The notes under the pieces: generated by a model
The model's input: the letters and a program-made list of their open reading frames with translations, nothing else
Told to the model about the DNA's origin: nothing
Database searches by the model: none
Position numbers and translations under genes: made by a program
In this document: piece after piece, positions 20,472-26,723 of the stretch
How the letters are laid out: each line of letters starts with the position of its first letter
Numbering within the stretch: position 1 is the stretch's first letter
Assembly (NCBI GenBank): GCA_004335835.1
Contig: RWJK01000287.1
Span: 433 to 27,155 of the forward strand
DNA: 26,723 bases
Origin: Scenedesmus sp. ARA3
Taxonomy: Eukaryota; Chlorophyta; Chlorophyceae; Sphaeropleales; Scenedesmaceae
Direction of reading: 5' to 3'

Positions 20472-20847
20472 GCTGCTGCGCCGCTCCCTTGATGAGCAAC
20501 AGCTGCTGCTGGCGCAACAGCTGCTGCGAGCTGTCGCTGCTCTGCCAACACAGCAGGATCAGCAGATTCTTCTGCTCCTGCTGCTGCTGCTGCTGCTGAT
20601 GCTGTGGGTGAACTGAACAGCCTTCGTGCTGTTTGACGGCACGCGCCAGCTGCTCCATGACGCTTCGTGCCTGCTCTGGCAGCTGTGGCACAGCAGCCAG
20701 GTCCACAACTGCTTCACTAGCATGCTGCAGCAGTTCCTGCAAGCCGCTCTTGAAAGTGTCAGCTGCAGTGGGCAGCTGTGGTGGCTGAAACACGCTGCTG
20801 GGCTCCTGATTGTTACGTGCCAACAACAAGCTGTCGCCCGCATCCAT
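18415..20847 (-). CDS. leucine-rich-repeat protein, disrupted by two compensating frame changes
   Basis: From the ATG at 20847 one frame encodes MDAGDSLLLARNN, a helical stretch, and poly-Gln up to the tract at 20428-20469. Beyond it the coherent sequence continues in another frame (GVQHSVLEVLLCQPS to QQLTQLHIG). At a GGG at 19796-19798 it returns to the first frame (ACSLQHLPRQLQEVHLKI) and runs to the stop at 18415. The protein has irregular LRRs such as ALSGLQRLHLG, LQELELKMP and LTRLQLECGS. The part after poly-Gln resembles the degenerate F-box-like region of large Scenedesmaceae LRR families, from memory. Function is unknown; such proteins are often ubiquitin-ligase adaptors. Because the shifts cancel, a pseudogene, a sequencing indel pair or a missed splice are all possible. 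A 27-base tandem duplication at 19541-19594 encodes AEPSTAAAA twice. Confidence 0.65.
19541..19594 (-). repeat. 27-base exact tandem duplication in the LRR gene
   Basis: Two identical 27-base units (19541-19567 and 19568-19594) with a partial third encode AEPSTAAAA twice in an Ala-rich linker between repeats. The length is a multiple of three and leaves the frame intact. Confidence 0.85.
20428..20469 (-). repeat. (CTG)14 tract, poly-Gln on the minus strand
   Basis: Fourteen uninterrupted CTG units on the + strand encode 14 Gln in the LRR gene frame that begins at 20847. The reading frame of the downstream LRR part differs by one base, so the frame change falls in or beside this tract. A related (TGC)10 run lies at 20901-20930, just upstream of the start codon. 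Confidence 0.9.
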
Positions 20848-23031
20848 GGTCCTTGATCACAGTGCTGTACTGCTGCTGCTGGTGCTGCTGGCGCTGCTGG
20901 TGCTGCTGCTGCTGCTGCTGCTGCTGCTGCAGATGCAGATGCACTGCCACTGCTGCAGATCTGACTCCCAGTCGTTGTCCCAGTCAATGCGTCCTCTACA
21001 GATCAACGACAAACACAAAGTGGAAGTCACGTACGGGGTGCACACAAGAGAGACCTACAGAGGCGGGTGTTTTTGCAATGCAAACTTTGCATTGACGGCA
21101 CAGCTAGCCGGGGGTGAGTACTCACCTACAGATATGACCGCCTCTTTGAATTGCACTCGTGCGCATATCAGCGTGTGCCGCAGACAGAAAGCGACATTTC
21201 TGCACCGGGAACTTGCAGCAAATTACTTGCTGAAAAACCACTCAAGCCGAAGGAGAGGTAAAAGTTTCCCGGTCTTTAAATTCAGTATTCCTTCAACGTG
21301 TGGGCGTGGCCATTCAAGCCTCTGCAATGACCCGACGTCATACACCGGCCAGCTGGCCTGAACCTGAACCCTACCTGCAGGTGGGGACCTTAATTACTAT
21401 CCTGTACATTGATAAGATTAGTGTAATGATCGCCCAATTCCGCCCCAGCTCATCACCACCACCGCGACCAAAAGCAGGTCTGCAGCCCCGTTGCAGTACA
21501 TTATGTATGTATGGTGGGTGCAAAGTCGCTTCTCAAGTTGTAGTCAGCTTTGAACATAAATGATTATCAACATTTACACTGAACGCTGAGCCCACAGCAA
21601 GTGTCTTAGCCGATGACTCTATTCTGCAGAACTCTATTGTGCAGATATGTGGCATGTGTTCTTGATTGTGTTCTTGTATCCAGCTGCCAGCCGGGTGTTC
21701 CGTCTGCTAGCCGTTTTGTAGAGTGACGATGTCTAGACAACAAAAGCCAGGATCCCATTGTATCATTAGCTGGCTGGTAGACGCAGTACCAGCACACTCC
21801 ATACATTGGAACTTCCAAGGTTTGAGCTGTGGTCTAGACCACCAAAGATCTTTGGTAAAACAAATAAATATTATTGCAGATCCACCAGCAAATGACACGA
21901 ACAGTGCGGTGACAGGAACATTTACATATGACAGCAGGCTCCACACTCCATGATAGGTAGAGCTAGCTCTACCATGCATAGCGCTGTGCATGGCATGGCT
22001 GCCGCAGCATTGAGACCCACCACCAGATCAACCAGCCTGGCGTGCAGGTGGTGCCGCCAGGAGTGTGTGTGGATAATCATTATCAGACATAAATATCAGA
22101 GCGTGATCAGAGGAAGGGTTGGTGTATCTCACGGACATAGTCATAGATGCTCATCCCATGTCCACAGTCACCATACGGTGTGAGGTGATCAAGACACAGA
22201 AGCACGGTTGCTAACTTGGCGGCCATTGGGCATTCTAAACATATTTCAAGGTGCCGCACTGGTGCCTGGGACCGGCACTGCAGCAGGGAAGCCAAGATGC
22301 ATGGTGCTGCAGACTGCGAGGCACTGCGTACGCGAGCCTTGTATGAGGCTGCCCTATGATCCTCTGCTGCGGCCGCAGTGAGCAGCGCTTGCAAACAGAT
22401 CAGGCATCAAGGCATGCAAATGTTTTGCTGTCTGAACAACAAAGTCAGCCGAACAGATTTCTTGGAAGAACAGCGCCAGCATACCCTCGGACACACTGCG
22501 CATTGTGTGCTGTTCTGCATGCTGGCAGTGGACAGGTTACTAGGATGGCCCCATATTACCATGCCATCATCACGCAGGCAGGAGCACACATGAAACCATC
22601 GCCAACAAACCTTTGCTGTCAAGTACCAAATTTTCTGCCAAACACGATTTCACGACATAGCACAGGCTGGGTTCCTGTGCTGGACACCAGGCAGGCCTGT
22701 ACAGCTGCCTGCTGCCCACATTCACAGGTATGGCCCATAGGGATTGCGTGAGCCATCTAAACATGTGGCCTGCCACCGCCCTTAGCTGCACACGGCAGCA
22801 TAGAACGCAACCGATTCAAAGTTGCTCCACATCGTGCCTACAGTATAGTCAGCCCATGCAAGCATATCCATCTCAGCTAGCATCGTCTGCACACGTCAGC
22901 ACTGCTAGTTTGATGTGGTTTCTTGGAGTGGCTGCCACTGTTTGTTGTCGCCACGATGGGCAGGATCATACTGGCTCGTCACCACAGCTCAATCCATGCG
23001 GCTGCCCTCCTACCATGTGCGGCTGTGCTCC
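20848..23031. other. spacer with LRR promoter, a palindrome cluster and the tyrosinase 3' flank
   Basis: No gene is recognised. The part next to 20847 would hold the LRR promoter and a CAG-rich leader. From 21076 to 22084 there are at least seven short perfect or near-perfect palindromes, and this part is more A/T-rich. From about 22400 to 23031 the + strand is C/A-rich, fitting the minus-strand 3' UTR of the tyrosinase gene. Confidence 0.45.
21829..21991. repeat. cluster of adjacent perfect palindromes
   Basis: GTGGTCTAGACCAC (21829-21842) abuts ACCAAAGATCTTTGGT (21841-21856). GGTAGAGCTAGCTCTACC (21956-21973) abuts ATGCATAGCGCTGTGCAT (21974-21991), which is palindromic except for one T/G pair. 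No open frame or known element explains them. Confidence 0.85.
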
Positions 23032-26000
23032 TCACATCCTCACCATGCTGTCATATGTGTAAGGCGAGCTCACACCCGGCCGGGTGCCCCACAGCACGTC
23101 ATAATGCGTGAACCCAGAAGGCTTCACAGCAGATGGGCCGAAGATGTCGGTGAAATTGAAGTTTGCGTTGACCACATCGTTCAAATAGCAGCCGGGGTTG
23201 TCGTATGGGTACTCGCTGGAGCTTGCTGGGTAGCCATACATGGCTTGGCGGCTGGCAGCAGCGGGGTTGCGCCGCGCTAGATTTGCCTGCAGTGGTAGCA
23301 AGCATTGCACAAACTGTAGGCTTATCACCCTGTCAGCGTGAGTAGTGCATCGAAGCTGTGGGCAAGACAGCCGCAGTCTAATACGTTGCTCTTGGGTGCT
23401 GTTGCCGTCTTGTGTGCTCTCAAAGGCAGCAGGCTGTGCAATGTTGCAGCTTGTGCCCTCGAGGTTTTTTCGAGAAAACATGGCAGTGGCAGGCTTACGC
23501 ATTAGTGCTGCTTCAGCTGTCTGCTGCAGCTGTACGATGGGCTACGCCGTACCTGCCAGATCATGTTGTTGCGGTCGATGTTGGCGTGGTGGCTGAAGAA
23601 CACCAGCACCTCATTCGGGCTAGTGGCCACATCAAACATGTCACCCATATGACCCTCATCAGACAGACTTCCCACAGCCCAATGGATGCCAGGGTGCAGC
23701 ATTGCAGCTCCTGGAGGCATGTACTGCTTCAAAAGCTCAGGCGGTACAGTTGTTATGTCCAGGCAGTACGACCAGGCTGTCCAGTTGCGGTATGCTGCTG
23801 CATCAGTGCATTTCCAGTAGTCGGCGGCTGAGTAGGACCAGTCAAAGTTGTCAGGGATAGGCACGGTGGTGTCACCCATGGTCATCTGGCAGCAGTGATG
23901 GCAGCAGTTAGCAGCAAAGGAAGAGGGCAGTCAAAGGGTGTGCATTGTGGCTATGCATGCGCATAGGGTTGAACAAACCATGGAATCAAGCTCGATGATG
24001 GGCACGGTGGTGTCACCCATGGGCATCTGGCAGCAGTGACGGCAGCAGCATACATATCTGAGAGTAAAAGTTGACATTTTGATATGTCAAAATGGCGGTA
24101 CATACATGGGCATGCGGGTGTCCCTACAACTGTAACGAACCCAGCTTGCTGCAGATGGTTCTGTGTGGCGCAGCCAGCCTTGTCTGCTCACTGAGGTGTT
24201 CTTCTTGAAGAGGTTGTACACAGGGAAGCGTGTCACAGAAGTACTATTCAACGTACTGTCAGGCGTCCGCAGCAGCCCTGTCGCCAATGAGCCGTTGTAG
24301 ATCGGTGCGTAATCGCTGTAAACTTCCCAGTTGAACTTCCCGATCTGGCGCCAGCCGAAGATGCCGTCTTTCACCGCGAAGTTCTCAGCAGGGGAGGAGT
24401 CCAGGGAGCCTGCCCACCTGCTGCTGAACATGAAGTTGGGGGTGTTGTAGTAGCGGCCACCTGCGGGGCAGGGTATACAGGGGTGTACAGGTGGTTGGCA
24501 GCAGGGCGGTTGGGCGACATGACACGCACCTTGCTTACTGCTGCCAGCCTACATTCACATTGTGCTATGCCACTTGAATGACACATGCTGTGCTGCTGCG
24601 GGCTCTGCTTGCTAGGCGGTGTGCTGCTGCCCGAGGTTTGCCGCCCGTAGGCGCAACACCAGCTGCTGCAGCACCTTGATGACACCCAAGCAACATGTGC
24701 CATGTTTGACTGCGATCTTTCTAACAGGTTGAGCCAGGCCTGCAGACTACGGCAGAAGCAAAGATTTGAATGCCCAATTGCATGTCATTCTGCTAAAATT
24801 GCTGCCCAACACTTGGGATGCCCTGACGCCTCTGTACACCTCACCCTTGCTGCTGTCCAGTGTGAGGTCCTAGTAGGGCAGTGCACGCAGCTCAGGCACC
24901 ACTGCCAGCAGCGCCAGCTCAAATTCCAGCAGCCAGGCACGATGAAAAGTCTGGAAGCAGGAGCCGGCGTGGCCCTGCAGAGGCAGCAGCAGCGGCCGTG
25001 GTGTCAGCAGCAGCAAAGCTGAGGCATCACTCTGTGCTGGCGGCGCTGCTGCAGTAGCTTTAGCAGCAGCTGCACCAGCCATATAGCCGCTCAATGTACG
25101 AGGTTTTACTACACACTGCCTCACCCACCTGATCGCCGCGTGGATCGTTTACCGGCACCGCATGCTTCATTTTGAAATAGGTGTACTCCTTGTACTGCTT
25201 GCCTTACATGGCCTGGCCCTCTGCAGTGTGATAGGCCATTGATCACCACCATGACCAGCCATGGCAGTTGACACATTTATCTACAAGGTGCGACTCTCAC
25301 ATCAACAATCGAACCCACCTGATCGCCGCGTGGGTCGTTGACTGACACGGCGTGCTTCACAATGAAGTAGTTGTACTCCTTGTACTGCTTGCCATACATG
25401 GCTTGGCCCTCTGCTGTGGGCACACTCAGCATGGTGGACAGCCCGTTGACCAGCAGTCTGTACTCCCGCTGCGTGAGGCCGCGCAGCTCCTTCCTCACTC
25501 GCACGCGTGGCTTGCGGCCCCTGCAGCACAATGAATAATGAGCCTGTCATTGGCACGAAGCGGGCTGTGTTCTCGCCGTGTAACACACAAATTGTGGGCA
25601 GCGTGAAGGGCGTGGCATGAAACGATGTGGTGTGAGGTTGTATGCTGGCCAGAGCAGTGGAGGCTGGTTGGCTGGTGCTGGTGCTGGTGCTGGAGCTGGT
25701 GCTGCTGCCAGTCCTGACCAGCCTAGAGGCTGATGTCACTGCCAACATGCTGCTTTTGCTGTGCTATGTGAAAATTTTATTGGTGTGCAGTGAGCTCAAG
25801 GTGTGGCTTCTGCAGCAGCTGCTGTCCCACAGCAACCCAGCTGCATATATATATATATACATGTATATATATGTTGCCCAGTCAAATTTCACGCCTGTGA
25901 CAGGCAAAGCAGTTGCCAGCTGTTCGGCAGGTACCCTTTGTACTTGGTTTGCAGAATAATCGATTGAATTCAGTGATATGCTATGAACATTCCTTAATCT

Positions 26001-26137
26001 CCGATGGGCGCATGCCATGATGGCTGCAGCAGCTCAGCAGCTTACCATTTAGTCTGGGTGTCGACTTCGCTGGTGCTTGCCAGCTGCATCCAGCATAGTG
26101 CGAGGACGCACATAGTCAACGTTGTCATGTTTCTCAT
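23032..26137 (-). CDS. secreted tyrosinase-family copper oxidase, interrupted by an in-frame TAG
   Basis: Six exons fit in phase: 26137-26046, 25520-25319, 24974-24845, 24460-24102, 23885-23553 and 23286-23032, coding for 456 residues if the TAG is ignored. Exon 1 is a signal peptide (MRNMTTLTMCVLALCWMQLA). CuA ligands fit H87 (IVKHAV), H100 (GHAG) and H109 (QTFHRAW). CuB has HPGIH at 325-329 and SHHANIDR with an HH pair at 360-361, after SPNEV. The family oxidises phenols to quinones with a type-3 dicopper site. Codon 133 (24870-24872) is TAG after LRALPY and before DLTLD, where tyrosinases carry the Trp of PYWD. Everything downstream is intact, so this is a recent nonsense mutation, a polymorphism or a sequence error. 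The exon 4 donor (GTACCG) is weak and was chosen for phase. Confidence 0.8.
23997..24048 (-). repeat. copy of the tyrosinase exon 5 acceptor and first codons
   Basis: Fifty-two bases match 23856-23907 with three differences, 141 bases upstream in gene direction. They contain the acceptor tract, the CAG, and MPMGDTTVPI in place of MTMGDTTVPI. After the match the frame no longer resembles tyrosinase, so the copy is an unused exon beginning inside intron 4. Confidence 0.8.
25123..25228 (-). repeat. dead copy of the 3' part of tyrosinase exon 2 with its donor
   Basis: About 106 bases match 25313-25418 at an offset of 190 with roughly 15 differences. Read in frame it gives GKQYKEYTYFKMKHAVPVND and then PRGDQ with a GTGGGT donor, including the first CuA histidine. 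The Tyr of AMYGKQ is a TAA stop at 25204-25206. It lies in intron 2 and appears to be a decayed duplicate exon. Confidence 0.85.
25851..25872. repeat. 22-base perfect AT palindrome in tyrosinase intron 1
   Basis: An AT dinucleotide run is arranged symmetrically around ACATGT, forming a perfect 22-base palindrome that can extrude as a hairpin. It sits in the 525-base first intron. Ordinary microsatellite growth explains it. Confidence 0.8.
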
Positions 26138-26723
26138 CTTTGAATATGCAAATTGAAGCGTGTTCTACCAAACGTACGGGTGGCAAGCGTTGCTCGAAGC
26201 GATGGCGGCAAATAGGTTGTGTAGCCTTTCAACCTCACACTATGGTCACCGAGATGTCCAGTTGCATGTCCAGGCATGTCCAGTTGCACCAAATCGTGTC
26301 CAGGTGGTGTGTGTGCACGTCCAGTCGCATGTCCAGCCTGATAGCAACTGGACATATGCTGCTGCTGAGACGATACCTGCTCATATACGACACGCTACCA
26401 GCATGAGATGCCCCAAGTAGATGGTCATGCATCTATACCGCACGTATTGTGGGATTTGGCAGCCAGCACGGCATCTGAACTTGCTGTAGGGTTTGCCGTG
26501 GTCAGGTCAGCACCACCCTGACAATGCACAGCAATCAAAGACTGCAAACAAATGAAACATACACTAGAATACTTGGTAAATGTGTATAATGGGCACGATA
26601 GTGCCTCACAGCGAAGATCAGCATGTCACCACAGTGTTGCACAGTTTTCCCGCACTGCTTAAACACCAGCCTCACCACTAGATCGTTTCAATCCACAACT
26701 TTTTCGTTCACTTGTTGAGATAG
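26138..26723. other. upstream region of the tyrosinase gene, to the window edge
   Basis: No gene is seen. It would hold the tyrosinase 5' UTR and promoter. A cluster of TGTCCAG motifs lies at 26255-26354. The last 200 bases are A/T-richer, and no reading frame stays open into the right edge for more than about 20 codons on the minus strand. Confidence 0.4.
26255..26354 (-). promoter_or_regulatory. cluster of CTGGACA motifs upstream of the tyrosinase start
   Basis: Five TGTCCAG copies (26255, 26267, 26277, 26297, 26330), one CGTCCAG (26318) and one inverted CTGGACA (26348) fall within 100 bases, 118-217 bases before the ATG at 26137. Several share the longer form ATGTCCAGTTGC. They may be a homotypic transcription-factor site cluster or remnants of a short tandem repeat. 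Confidence 0.5.

Noticed and set aside
1..26723. rRNA, tRNA, insertion sequences or viral genes
   Set aside because: No tRNA-like cloverleaf, rRNA core sequence, transposase motif or viral protein was noticed. This was by eye only; tRNAscan and repeat searches were not possible.

Overview
The window looks like nuclear DNA of a chlorophyte green alga. Genes are split by short GT-AG introns, often with GTGAG donors. Coding and non-coding DNA are full of CAG/CTG runs, and Chlorophyceae-style TGTAA poly(A) signals can be found. The poly-Gln and Ala-rich LRR proteins resemble those of Scenedesmaceae (Tetradesmus/Scenedesmus). That assignment is inference; no marker gene is present.

Layout. At 2-178 (+) there may be the 3' end of an unknown gene entering from the left. 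A single-exon molybdopterin synthase small subunit (MoaD/CNX7) lies at 1069-1320 (-). A FAD4/Kua-type desaturase occupies 3225-4677 (-), its first coding exon unresolved. A small three-exon protein with one C-terminal membrane helix is at 5814-6860 (-). Divergent from it, a six-exon gene at 7917-13414 (+) encodes a BAH domain followed by a plant-type GATA zinc finger and a long poly-Gln tail. About 5 kb without a recognisable gene follows. A leucine-rich-repeat protein gene at 18415-20847 (-) is disrupted by two compensating frame changes. A palindrome-rich spacer comes next, then a six-exon secreted tyrosinase gene at 23032-26137 (-) that carries an in-frame TAG where the conserved PYWD tryptophan is expected.

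The most unusual pattern is that introns and flanks of all three larger multi-exon genes contain diverged local copies of exon edges: FAD4 terminal exon, BAH exon 2 (twice), GATA exon 4 donor, tyrosinase exon 2 and tyrosinase exon 5 acceptor. Two of the BAH copies are open and phase 0-0, so they could be alternative exons. The tyrosinase exon-2 copy is dead. A second window-scale pattern is strand composition: non-coding DNA is G/T-rich on the strand of the upstream gene and C/A-rich on the other, which suggests transcript direction and long 3' UTRs.

The genes do not form a pathway. They cover cofactor synthesis, plastid lipid desaturation, a probable plastid membrane protein, chromatin/transcription control, an LRR protein and a secreted copper oxidase. 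All exon models were assembled by eye from splice sites, reading phase and family motifs; no transcript or database evidence was available.
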